DNA of 64,000 bases from Sporosarcina sp. D27 (GTDB lineage Bacteria; Bacillota; Bacilli; Bacillales_A; Planococcaceae): positions 22,546 to 86,545 of the forward strand of contig NZ_AZUC01000048.1 in assembly GCF_000586555.1 (NCBI RefSeq), in the 5' to 3' direction. The notes below the pieces were generated by a model that was not told the DNA's origin, searched no databases, and saw only the letters and a list, made by a program, of their open reading frames with translations. Shown piece by piece: positions 26,612 through 34,561 of the stretch. The translations under genes and the position numbers were made by a program. How positions within the stretch are numbered: position 1 is the first letter of the stretch; the number at the start of each line of letters is the position of its first letter.

Positions 26612-26787
26612 TAAAACACCTTCCTTCTACCCGTTATACGATTTTATTGACAGAAGGTTTCGTCATTTCTTTGTATATCTGAATACACATGAGGCTTATA
26701 TACATTACTTTTCTATGAATGTGTTGCATAAATGCCCCCACATAGTCATTCAATATGGTTTATAGGTGTAGTAAGTAGTTTACTACT

Positions 26788-26836
26788 AAAAAAAAAGCAT
26801 CGTTCTCTCAAAAAAATGAGTAAACGATGCCTTTTG
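26788..26836 (-). terminator. Terminator of the phosphoesterase / two-component / glycosidase operon
   Basis: On the minus strand GGCATCGTTTACTCAT pairs with a downstream arm ATGAG/AGAACGATGC (small mismatch), then a nine-T run. The loop is TTTTTTG-rich. Confidence 0.75.
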
Positions 26837-26849
26837 ATTCATTTGGATT

Positions 26850-27035
26850 TTACCAATACCCTCTTACATTTAAGCACGTAATATGTTTTTTATTACTATC
26901 AATAAGTTGTTTCAAGAGCAACCTACTAAGAACTTCGCATCTTGGAGGAGTATCCCATTTAAAGTAAGCAATTGGGGCGGTGCTGATTTCCTGCTCACTT
27001 TTTCGGAGTATAGATAGTTTTACTATTTCCATCAA
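26850..27035 (-). CDS. Possible small protein overlapping the 3' end of the glycosidase gene
   Basis: 61 codons from ATG. The last 45 lie beyond the upstream gene's stop and read plausibly as protein ('IAYFKWDTPPRCEVLSRLLL'). There is no good ribosome binding site. It sits between the lipoprotein gene and the operon terminator, so it would be the fifth cistron if real. Family unknown. Confidence 0.3.
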   Translation of the reverse strand: MMEIVKLSILRKSEQEISTAPIAYFKWDTPPRCEVLSRLLLKQLIDSNKKHITCLNVRGYW

Positions 27036-29286
27036 TGATTAATAATGATTTACCTGGTATTGTCTCGCCTTGATAATTAAATTCATCTTCTGAAAAATTG
27101 GCTACTACACTCAATGATTCACCATACTCAGTCATTTGGACAAGTCTATCCTCTGATATAATTTTAAAATCCGTCATTTCTTTTGTTATAGCTTTCCTGC
27201 TAAAATTTGACCATACATTAGAATGTCTTACGATTGTTTCTTTATTTTTTTCCCACTCGTGTTTATCTATATGATATAAGGGAGGGACATTATAGAGTAC
27301 CTCATACAACATCCTATTTGTAATTTCATCTTCTACTTTTAAGGTTCCCCATCCCCACCAATAAGTCGTGATCACTGAATCGTTGTAAACCAACTTATAC
27401 AATGGAATCGTGTAGTTTGAATCCATGAATAGCTTTTTGTACTTATCCTTTACAGGTATTTGTTTTGAAAACAGTTCTGGAACCCCACCTTGACTAGAAT
27501 AATATCTGCCTACATAGTATTCACTTTCTTTATTTGTTTGCATATCCTCATCCATCCAAGAAAATGATGGCATTTCTATCCCATGTGCGAAAGCAATTGT
27601 TTTGTTTGCAAAATCATTTCCACCTTCAGTTCCAACCACCATATCCCACTCTTTCTGCAGATACTCCATTCTCTTAATTCTAGACTGAATATCTTCACTC
27701 TCAGTGGTAATATGTTCTGGCGAATAGTCATCATAGATTTCTCCAGTGCCATCCGTGTCTAAAAACCATGAGTTAAACTTTAAGCCAGTATCTAAAATCG
27801 AAGTTATTCTTTCTTTTACACTGGGCATTGCAAGCGTTGGATTTAACTTTCTACCTTCACCTTGGAATCCTTCAATCTTATTGCCATCTTTATTAGTTAC
27901 AGTTGCATTCTCGTAAAGTGAGGTATCCTTAAACTTAGCGGTTTCCCACTTCTCTTTACCTGGTTCATGGATTGAGTGATACGAATCATAGGGACCTATT
28001 AAATAGCCCAGCTTTTCCGCTTCTTTCACTAATTCTGGTTTAATAAATCCTTCTTGCCAGTCATCCAGTCCAATCCACATGTTTCCTAACCCTGAATTCT
28101 TCATATCCTTTATCACATCGACAGTATTTGCATTTGCCCACTTCTCTATTGGGTCAACTGCATTTCCAAGTTCGCTTTTAAACAATTTTTTATTCAGGTT
28201 AATTAACTCAACAGAATTTAGATTTTCTATTTTCCTGTTCAATAGTTTCTGTGTGTCTTTATCTATTTCAGTAAATATTTCAGGATTATAGAATCCCTTC
28301 AGTTGCATTACAGCACTTAAGCCTTTTACTATTCTATTTTCAGTGTATTTGTCTACATAATCTAAATCATATAAGTCATCAAAGCCCGACGAGAGTTCTG
28401 ATCCATCTTCAACTTCAGTAGTTAATAAACTCTGTATCCATATTTTCAGTTTTTCAGGTAAGTGTTCTCTCAGTTTAGTCCATTCTATATTTTCCTCTGA
28501 AATCACAGTTCTATCCCAAAAATAAGCATGGGGTGCACCGTAAAGTTTTTCAACATTACTATTTTCTTCTGCCATATCAGCCAAGGTTTTGAATGCCCCT
28601 TGTTCGATTAAATAATTTTTATAAGCCTTTGCAACATCTACTGGATTTTTATCCGTTACATATATTCTAAAACCATATTTCTTCTGTTCATTAATCGATG
28701 GAAACTCATGATTATAAGTAAACTCAATTTGATTGTCTGTATTAAAATCAAGTTCACTGTTATAAGGATTATTAATTATATAGACTAGCGAATACGTACT
28801 TTTATCGACTGCAAAAAACTGCATAGATAAAGACTCAATCACTTTCATTTTTTCTTCACTTAAATAATCCTTCCAAACAGAATCATTACTTGGAATATAC
28901 TTCCCTTGATTTAACGGGAGCATATATGCATCGCCTGTCACTTTAGGCCATGCAAACATGTTGTCCTTATCTTTGCTAGATTTTATAGTTACATCTACAT
29001 ACTTATCACTTTTCTTAATTTCAACATCAATATCCTTTTCTAAATAGGACCATGTAACAGTGTCTCCACTGTCTTCTAAATATGAAACTTCCATTTTCTC
29101 CAATGGTTCAGATACCCTTTCAGCAATTCCATTGGACTCCACCTCCAACGCTAGGGTCTCTGGATCCACATTAAAGTTAAAATCTAGATTGTTCTCTTTG
29201 CTTGGTACGTTTTTGTCATTCACACACACCGCAAGAACACTAGTTACCATTGCAGCTATTAACATGACTGGTAGTATTTTTTTCAT
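26995..29286 (-). CDS. Exported glycoside-hydrolase-like protein (DUF5696 type), probable lipoprotein
   Basis: 763 residues. N-terminal signal with an atypical lipobox 'VLAVC' (Val at -1), beta-rich region to about 240, then a large region with carbohydrate-enzyme features: 'WIGLDDWQEGFIKPELV', 'FNSWFLDTDGTGEIYDD', 'IEMPSFSWMDEDMQ' and 'IPLYKLVYNDSVITTYWWGW', resembling GH101/GH129-related proteins labelled DUF5696. It should act on a glycan at the cell surface; substrate unknown. It is the last main gene of an operon with a phosphoesterase and a two-component system, 36 bases after the kinase. Confidence 0.65.
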   Translation of the reverse strand: MKKILPVMLIAAMVTSVLAVCVNDKNVPSKENNLDFNFNVDPETLALEVESNGIAERVSEPLEKMEVSYLEDSGDTVTWSYLEKDIDVEIKKSDKYVDVTIKSSKDKDNMFAWPKVTGDAYMLPLNQGKYIPSNDSVWKDYLSEEKMKVIESLSMQFFAVDKSTYSLVYIINNPYNSELDFNTDNQIEFTYNHEFPSINEQKKYGFRIYVTDKNPVDVAKAYKNYLIEQGAFKTLADMAEENSNVEKLYGAPHAYFWDRTVISEENIEWTKLREHLPEKLKIWIQSLLTTEVEDGSELSSGFDDLYDLDYVDKYTENRIVKGLSAVMQLKGFYNPEIFTEIDKDTQKLLNRKIENLNSVELINLNKKLFKSELGNAVDPIEKWANANTVDVIKDMKNSGLGNMWIGLDDWQEGFIKPELVKEAEKLGYLIGPYDSYHSIHEPGKEKWETAKFKDTSLYENATVTNKDGNKIEGFQGEGRKLNPTLAMPSVKERITSILDTGLKFNSWFLDTDGTGEIYDDYSPEHITTESEDIQSRIKRMEYLQKEWDMVVGTEGGNDFANKTIAFAHGIEMPSFSWMDEDMQTNKESEYYVGRYYSSQGGVPELFSKQIPVKDKYKKLFMDSNYTIPLYKLVYNDSVITTYWWGWGTLKVEDEITNRMLYEVLYNVPPLYHIDKHEWEKNKETIVRHSNVWSNFSRKAITKEMTDFKIISEDRLVQMTEYGESLSVVANFSEDEFNYQGETIPGKSLLIIDGNSKTIYTPKK

Positions 29287-29322
29287 GTATCACACCTCCA
29301 CCAATAGAGTAATGGGAGTGCG

Positions 29323-30690
29323 TTACACGAATGTTACAAAAAACGCTAACCTATTATCTTTTAACTTGAACCCATAATCTAGTTTGTGATTATCCAAAAT
29401 GGTCTTGATAATAGGCAAGCCCAACCCTGTACCAGAAAGTTCCTTACTTCTTGATTTTTCTAATACGTAAAAAGGTCTCCATATACTTTCTAAGTCGCCT
29501 TCGTCTATCTCCCCAACTCCGTTAGTAATTGTAAGATTCACGCCATTAGTATCTTTGGTTAACGATATCTCAATACTCTTGTCATTGGTATATTTAATAG
29601 CATTGGTAACCAAATTATCGAGTACAACATCTATCCCTTCTTGCTCAGCACAAATAATATATTCCTTATCCACATCTATATTTAATGATAAGTCAATACA
29701 GTTTTCGTGTAGTATCAGCGTGTATTTTTCTGTAATGTCGATAATCCTTTTCCCTATATCAAAATCACATTTTTTTAATGAACTACTTTCTAACTCTGCC
29801 CAGAACAAAAGCTTCCCTATCAATAAATCCATTTTCTCTATCTGCTCTTCAATTACATCCCTATACGTTCCGTCATCTAAACCGTCCACTATACCTTGTT
29901 CATACACTTTCACTATGGATAGTGGCGTTTTTAACTCGTGGGACACATCTGACATTAATTCTCTCAATCTCTTATTTTGAACACTGATCTCATTATGGGC
30001 TTTCTCTAATTTCTCACTCATACTATTTATGCTTTTTGCAAGATCGCCTACCTCATCATTGGTGTTAATCTCTTCTTTCCTAAATTTCAAACTGGCTATA
30101 TCCTGAGACAAACCTTTCAAGGATTTTAAAGGACTTGTAATCTTATTTGATAGAATTACCACTAAAAAAATTATCAATAATACTGAAATAGTCATCAGCA
30201 CTATATTAAATCGATTGATAATCAGGACTGTTTCTTCCATATGTGGTAATGGCAACGCTATGGCAATAATAAAATGATCTATTTTTATAAATTTCGTTAA
30301 AACTTTATATTTACTTACACCTTGATCATATATTTTATTTACACTATTGTTCTGCAAAGTATTTAACGTATTTTCCGTAATCCAAAATTTATTTAGCTTT
30401 AAATTCTTCATTTCAAATTCTGATTTTATGCTCTCATTTAGTTGATTTAAATTGCTATTAACTTCTGAATATACAATAGTTACAGCGTGTTCCTCTTCTA
30501 TACGTTCCAAGTCACTCACAAAATCATTTTCGGGAACACTACGTATATCGTTCGCTACCTCGTTTAAAATCTTTCTTTGCTCATAAATATAATATCTGTC
30601 TACCAAGAAGATATTTGCTACTATTGAAAATATAAAAGTGCAAATTACAATGGATGAAACACCAACTGAAAATTTGGTCCCGATTTTAAT
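29323..30690 (-). CDS. Sensor histidine kinase, probable ATT start
   Basis: 455 residues from the proposed start. Two membrane helices (about 8-30 and 157-182) flank an extracytoplasmic sensor loop; then HAMP, HisKA with His251 in 'SDVSHELKTPLSIV', and an HATPase_c domain with N, G1 and G2 boxes ('DNLVTNAIKYTND', 'GTGLGLPI'). GGAGG lies 9 bases before an ATT codon at 30690 that overlaps the response regulator's TAA (GATTAA). Canonical in-frame starts further upstream (GTG at 30720, ATG at 30750) lie well inside the regulator gene and lack a ribosome binding site. Confidence 0.85.
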   Translation of the reverse strand: MKIGTKFSVGVSSIVICTFIFSIVANIFLVDRYYIYEQRKILNEVANDIRSVPENDFVSDLERIEEEHAVTIVYSEVNSNLNQLNESIKSEFEMKNLKLNKFWITENTLNTLQNNSVNKIYDQGVSKYKVLTKFIKIDHFIIAIALPLPHMEETVLIINRFNIVLMTISVLLIIFLVVILSNKITSPLKSLKGLSQDIASLKFRKEEINTNDEVGDLAKSINSMSEKLEKAHNEISVQNKRLRELMSDVSHELKTPLSIVKVYEQGIVDGLDDGTYRDVIEEQIEKMDLLIGKLLFWAELESSSLKKCDFDIGKRIIDITEKYTLILHENCIDLSLNIDVDKEYIICAEQEGIDVVLDNLVTNAIKYTNDKSIEISLTKDTNGVNLTITNGVGEIDEGDLESIWRPFYVLEKSRSKELSGTGLGLPIIKTILDNHKLDYGFKLKDNRLAFFVTFV

Positions 30691-31333
30691 CTTTCTGCAC
30701 CTCCAAGCAATAGCCCACACCCCTGTAAGTTTTGATAATATCAGTACCAATTTTAGTTCTTAGTCTCCTGATATGGGTATCGACTGTTCGAGGATCACCA
30801 TCATAATCCATGCCCCAAACCCGATTAATAAGCGTTTCTCTTGATAGGATAACTCCTTTATTTCTACTAAAAAACAGCAACAAATCGTATTCAATCTTGG
30901 TCAGCTGCAATAGTTCTTCATGCTTGTACGCTTTTTTTTCATTTTCCATTATCCTAATATCGCTTACTTTAATTTCTTTGCTACTATTTATAAGTTTTTT
31001 AGCCCTTAATAACAATATTTGTGGATCAAATGGCTTCCTGATATAATCGTCAGCCCCACTATGTAAAGCCTTTAGTTCATCTTGATTTTGACCTTTCGCT
31101 GTTAGTAGCAGAACTTTGGTTTGACTATTGTCCTTTATATATTTACATACGTCTATGCCATCAATTTTCGGCATCATCCAATCTATAATAGCCAACTCGA
31201 TCTTGGACGATTCCATTATATCCAAGGCTTCCTGACCGTCATTAGCCGTCAGGACATTAAAACCTTCTTTAGTAAAATAGGCAGAAAGTATCTTTAGCAT
31301 TTGCGGCTCATCATCTGCGATTAAGATAGTCAA
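30686..31333 (-). CDS. OmpR-family response regulator
   Basis: 215 residues: receiver domain with acidic pocket 'IADDEPQ', phospho-acceptor Asp in 'AIIDWMMPKIDG', the Thr/Lys switch ('LLTAKG', 'YIRKPF'), and a C-terminal winged helix with 'PRTVDTHIRRLRTKIG'. GGGGGAATGG precedes the ATG. It is co-transcribed with the kinase and probably controls its own operon or envelope genes elsewhere; no operator was identified. Confidence 0.92.
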   Translation of the reverse strand: MTILIADDEPQMLKILSAYFTKEGFNVLTANDGQEALDIMESSKIELAIIDWMMPKIDGIDVCKYIKDNSQTKVLLLTAKGQNQDELKALHSGADDYIRKPFDPQILLLRAKKLINSSKEIKVSDIRIMENEKKAYKHEELLQLTKIEYDLLLFFSRNKGVILSRETLINRVWGMDYDGDPRTVDTHIRRLRTKIGTDIIKTYRGVGYCLEVQKD

Positions 31334-31358
31334 TTTCCATTCCCCCTAAGCAATAATT

Positions 31359-32195
31359 TTATATAGTCAAATCGAAAACTGATAACTCCGGTGGGTTCAG
31401 AAATCTCACGGTTATTCTCGTAGTACCGATTCCACTATTCACATACAAATAGTTGTCGTCCGCTAGCTGGTACATTCCTTTTGTGTATATTCTAGCTAAG
31501 GGTGGCGTTACTAAATGGCCCAAAAACGGGACAACGACTTGTCCACCGTGACTGTGGCCCGCCAAAGCCAAATCAAATCGATCAGCCTTTATATTGTCTA
31601 CAAGATCCGGGTCATGTAGCAATAGCAACTTGTCTCCCTTATCGTCAACACCTGTATACGCTTTTTCAATATCTGGGTGCCCAAGCATCGCATCGTCTAA
31701 TCCTATAATTGTTATTTTTTGTCCACTATCCAGCTCGATAGCGCTATTCTGATTTTTAAGCAACTTAAATCCTGATTCACTCATAATATTTTCATAAAAT
31801 CTGACCCCACCGCCTCCATAGTCATGGTTTCCCCAAACAGCATATTTACCATATCTACTTCGTAGTTTACCCAAAATATCACTTATTTCTGACCTTCCTT
31901 CGAAGGCAGATGGTACATCTATCAAATCACCCGTAAAAGCGATGATGTCAGGTTCAAGCTCATTTACTCTTTCGACCAATTTCTCAAGCTGCTGTAATGA
32001 ATAATTAGGACCCAAATGCACATCTGAAAACTGAACAACTCTGATAGAATCTCTACCTTCAGATGATAGCTCTACTTCAAATTCCCTTGTCACCAAACGT
32101 TTTGGCTCTATTTTAAATGCATAAAAAATGATCCCAACTACAACTATACTTAAGATGAAAGAGCATTTGATAACTCTCCAAATTATTCTTTTCAA
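31359..32195 (-). CDS. Membrane-anchored metallophosphoesterase (YkuE/YaeI-like)
   Basis: 278 residues: one N-terminal membrane helix (about 8-28), then a calcineurin-like phosphoesterase with all motifs: 'QFSDVHLGP', 'FTGDLID', 'WGNHDYGG', 'LLLHDP' and 'LAGHSHGGQ'. These bind two metals and hydrolyse phosphoesters, in YaeI/YkuE probably near the membrane. It is the first gene of the four-gene operon, 25 bases before the regulator. With a glycosidase at the operon's end, a role in cell-surface polymer turnover is a fair but unproven inference. Confidence 0.85.
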   Translation of the reverse strand: MKRIIWRVIKCSFILSIVVVGIIFYAFKIEPKRLVTREFEVELSSEGRDSIRVVQFSDVHLGPNYSLQQLEKLVERVNELEPDIIAFTGDLIDVPSAFEGRSEISDILGKLRSRYGKYAVWGNHDYGGGGVRFYENIMSESGFKLLKNQNSAIELDSGQKITIIGLDDAMLGHPDIEKAYTGVDDKGDKLLLLHDPDLVDNIKADRFDLALAGHSHGGQVVVPFLGHLVTPPLARIYTKGMYQLADDNYLYVNSGIGTTRITVRFLNPPELSVFDLTI

Positions 32196-32274
32196 AGTTT
32201 CACTACCTTCCTACTGTCTAAAGACTAACTACTACTACGATACATTCTCTGTGTGACACCAATGTTACGAGCAA

Positions 32275-32302
32275 AAAACCACACCTCTAACGGCTGTGGC
32301 AG
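32275..32302 (-). terminator. Terminator after the remnant gene at 32304-32468
   Basis: On the minus strand CCACA/TGTGG arms with partly paired interior and then TTTTTT. It directly follows the stop of the remnant, supporting that the remnant was a real 3' gene end. Confidence 0.5.
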
Positions 32303-32303
32303 T

Positions 32304-32468
32304 TCAATCTCCTGTGTATTTATATTCCTTGTAGTTGCGTTCAAGAACTTTCATCGATTCTTCACTTGTTATAAGTCGTTTGTTTTTCACTGCATTGATC
32401 GAAGTGAGTAAGATTGCACGTTCCTGCACAAGATTAAAGGGAAAATTATTAGAGGATTTGTCACCCCA
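32304..32468 (-). pseudogene. 3' remnant of an unidentified gene
   Basis: 55 codons open from 32468 to TGA at 32304 with no start codon at the upstream end. The C-terminus reads as a real protein end: 'LVQERAILLTSINAVKNKRL', then 'ITSEESMKVLERNYKEYKYT'. The upstream part is missing and replaced by unrelated AT-rich sequence. A terminator follows. Family unknown. Confidence 0.45.
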
Positions 32469-32776
32469 TCATAGAATAGGGAATAGTAGCTTTAACTAGG
32501 CGTCCCTGACCGTGCTTTTCAGCTAGATCACCTGGCTACCAAACAAATTCAGGGGGATTCAGGCAGTTAAAAAGTTCAGAACTCTCATTTACCATGTGAT
32601 TTCGAAGAAGGGATGATTGAACTTCATCTTTCTGGACTTTTAGCCGAGCCCTCCGAAAGGTAAAGCCAAAATGGAAAAAGAAGATCACTCTCTTTTTGCG
32701 TGGACTATAACAATGGTTCTATTATTATGAAATTCATTCATATAATTAATAAAACATTTTGAGAGGAGGATTTTAT
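32469..32776. other. Intergenic mosaic, no intact gene
   Basis: About 300 bp. A plus-strand stretch near 32598-32661 ('DFEEGMIELHLSGLLAEPSE' before a TAA) looks like another gene tail but has no start. Nothing intact is supported. Confidence 0.35.
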
Positions 32777-33121
32777 ATGGAAATAATATTAAATGTTCTA
32801 CAAGGTGTATTAATATTTTTATTTCTATTTGCAGGGTTTGGAAAAGTAACAGGTTCCCAAATGCATATAGAGAATTTTAATACTTGGGGACTCCCGCAAT
32901 GGTTTAGGGTGGTAACAGGCATTATTGAAGTAGCTGGTGCTGCACTACTAATCATCGGGTATTGGGTACCAATCTCAGTACTTATTGGGGCACTTTTACT
33001 TGGTATTACAGGAGTCGGTGGTATTTTAACACATATTCGTATGAAGGATTCATTTAAAGAAACAGCAATGATTTTATTACTTACAATTCTATCATTCATA
33101 GTATTCTTTATGAATTTATAA
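32777..33121 (+). CDS. DoxX-like small membrane protein
   Basis: 114 residues, four membrane helices with the DoxX-like motif 'FLFAGFGKVTGSQMHIENF' and 'VTGIIEVAGAALLIIG'. AGAGGAGG at 32762-32769 belongs to the ATG at 32777; the TTG at 32759 lies inside that site. DoxX relatives take part in redox or thiol-stress complexes; the role here is not known. Monocistronic. Confidence 0.82.
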   Translation: MEIILNVLQGVLIFLFLFAGFGKVTGSQMHIENFNTWGLPQWFRVVTGIIEVAGAALLIIGYWVPISVLIGALLLGITGVGGILTHIRMKDSFKETAMILLLTILSFIVFFMNL

Positions 33122-33187
33122 ATATTTTAAAAATTATGGCAGCAAAACAATTACGGATTATTCTAGTATACGATTAGTAGAAGATAC

Positions 33188-33240
33188 ATAAAAAAGGATA
33201 GAGAAGGCAGATATCACTCCTGCCTTCTCTATCCTTTTTT
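33188..33240. terminator. Strong bidirectional terminator
   Basis: A 19-20 bp perfect stem, AAAAAGGATAGAGAAGGCAG with its complement, nine-base loop and T run. It ends both the doxX-like gene and the convergent cueP-like gene. Confidence 0.92.
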
Positions 33241-33278
33241 GGTTCATAACATATTAGTACATTCACGGCTTTTTTTCT

Positions 33279-33818
33279 TTAGGTTAGCTGCATCGTTGTG
33301 ATACAAGTATTATCGCCTTCAAAAGTAGAGATTTCAGATTCTACTGCTTTGCCGTCATACTCGATTTTCACTTGATATGTTTGATCCCTCGGTAACCACA
33401 GGTCAATAAACCCATTTTCTAAAGAAGCCATTGTTTCATCCACCACTACATTGCCTTCTTGATCCTGGATATGCACATCGAAGTCTTTTTCAACCAGTTC
33501 CCCTTGGCACCCCGTTAAACTGTGGATAGCACATTCATGTGTCGTTTCAACAAAAGGTGCAATTGAAACAAAAAACTCGTCCTTAGGAAGGTCAAAGGAA
33601 ATCTTTTTACCATTATCAGTAACAAGTAGCTCATGTGATGTAATAGATGCAGTTACCTCATCAAACGTGCCAACACTATACGCATGGACTTGTTCTTTTA
33701 TATCTTGTTTTTCCTCATTTTGTTTTCCCTCTTCTTGCGGTGCACTACTATCATTGCTACAAGCTACTAACACTAAGCTTAGTAATGTACCCATTATTAA
33801 AAGCAGAGCTTTTTTCAT
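33279..33818 (-). CDS. cueP: CueP-like copper-binding lipoprotein
   Basis: 179 residues: lipobox LVAC (Cys20), charged linker, then the CueP domain with 'HECAIHSLTGCQGEL'. Cysteines are at 96, 104 and 172, the trio CueP uses to bind copper. In Salmonella CueP is periplasmic and helps copper resistance and Cu,Zn-SOD loading; here it is anchored on the outer face of the membrane. No copper ATPase or CueR is adjacent. AAGAAATTGGAGTGG precedes the ATG. Confidence 0.85.
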   Translation of the reverse strand: MKKALLLIMGTLLSLVLVACSNDSSAPQEEGKQNEEKQDIKEQVHAYSVGTFDEVTASITSHELLVTDNGKKISFDLPKDEFFVSIAPFVETTHECAIHSLTGCQGELVEKDFDVHIQDQEGNVVVDETMASLENGFIDLWLPRDQTYQVKIEYDGKAVESEISTFEGDNTCITTMQLT

Positions 33819-34269
33819 TTATTATTCCACTCCAATTTCTTATATTGAAAAAATTAGCTACGTTCATTTTATCATATATTCACTTGAATAGTCAGTTTTC
33901 ACCAAATGTTCATGAATTTAAAAGGGGGATTATTCTCCACTCCCCCCTCATAGCAACCCCCTTCAAAATATGAGATAATCAATACAACAGAACCAACGTA
34001 CTAAACATGAAAAATCGAGGTGCCATCATGAAACCGGTTATACTATTATATGGATAATATTGTTCAAAGTAGGTTCTTGACTTGAAAAAACATTCTAACA
34101 CCTTGTTTGCCAAGAAGGAATAGGACATATAAATGTTCGACTATATGAAAGGAAAAGTCGAATAAAAAAGGAATAATAGGTATAAAGTTAAAGATTTTTC
34201 TTGGGTTTGTGAAAAAATGTACTTAAGCTAAACGGGCAGGATAGTTTAAGTGTATTTCTTCACAACAAC
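33819..34269. other. Intergenic, possible mobile-element end
   Basis: About 450 bp without a supported gene. Around 34220-34252, ACTTAAGCTA and TAGTTTAAGT flank 'AACGGGCAGGA', an imperfect inverted repeat that reminds me of transposon or MITE ends in Bacillales. I cannot name an element. Confidence 0.35.
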
Positions 34270-34298
34270 TTGTACTTTGAACTATGAAGTGTTAATAT
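34270..34298 (+). promoter_or_regulatory. Promoter of the lnu leader
   Basis: -35 TTGTAC (34270-34275), 17-base spacer, -10 TAATAT (34293-34298), with AAGGAGAG of the leader following 15 bases later. Confidence 0.55.
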
Positions 34299-34319
34299 AC
34301 TATTAATCGAAAGGAGAGA

Positions 34320-34522
34320 TGGGTGGACAATGAAGAACTAATCTAATTTTTAACAATTGAAATAGTATATTTCAGTTTAAAAACTTAGGATTAGTTTGCC
34401 CATTTTTTCATATACTAAATAAATGTAAGACTGAATAGCTAAAAAGGCTACTTAGTTTTATTTGAGTATCGTAAAGAGTGACATGACTAATCCTTCCAAC
34501 ATTATATGGGAGGATTTTTTAT
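34320..34522 (+). promoter_or_regulatory. Ribosome-controlled transcription attenuator with leader peptide MKN
   Basis: A three-codon leader ORF (ATG AAG AAC TAA, 34330-34341) is followed by four alternating arms. Arm 1 ACTAATC (34337-34343) pairs with arm 2 GATTAGT (34389-34395) in a long stem followed by TTTTTT. Arm 2 GGATTAGT (34388-34395) can instead pair perfectly with arm 3 ACTAATCC (34486-34493). Arm 3 is also part of AATCCTTCC (34489-34497), which pairs with arm 4 GGGAGGATT (34508-34516) plus T run as the terminator. A ribosome stalled on the leader would cover arm 1, free arm 2 to sequester arm 3 and let transcription reach the resistance gene. This is the logic of erm/vmlR/vga-type leaders. 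Confidence 0.75.
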
Positions 34523-34561
34523 TATTCTCCCAGAATCAAAATAAAGAAAGAAGGAATCGAA

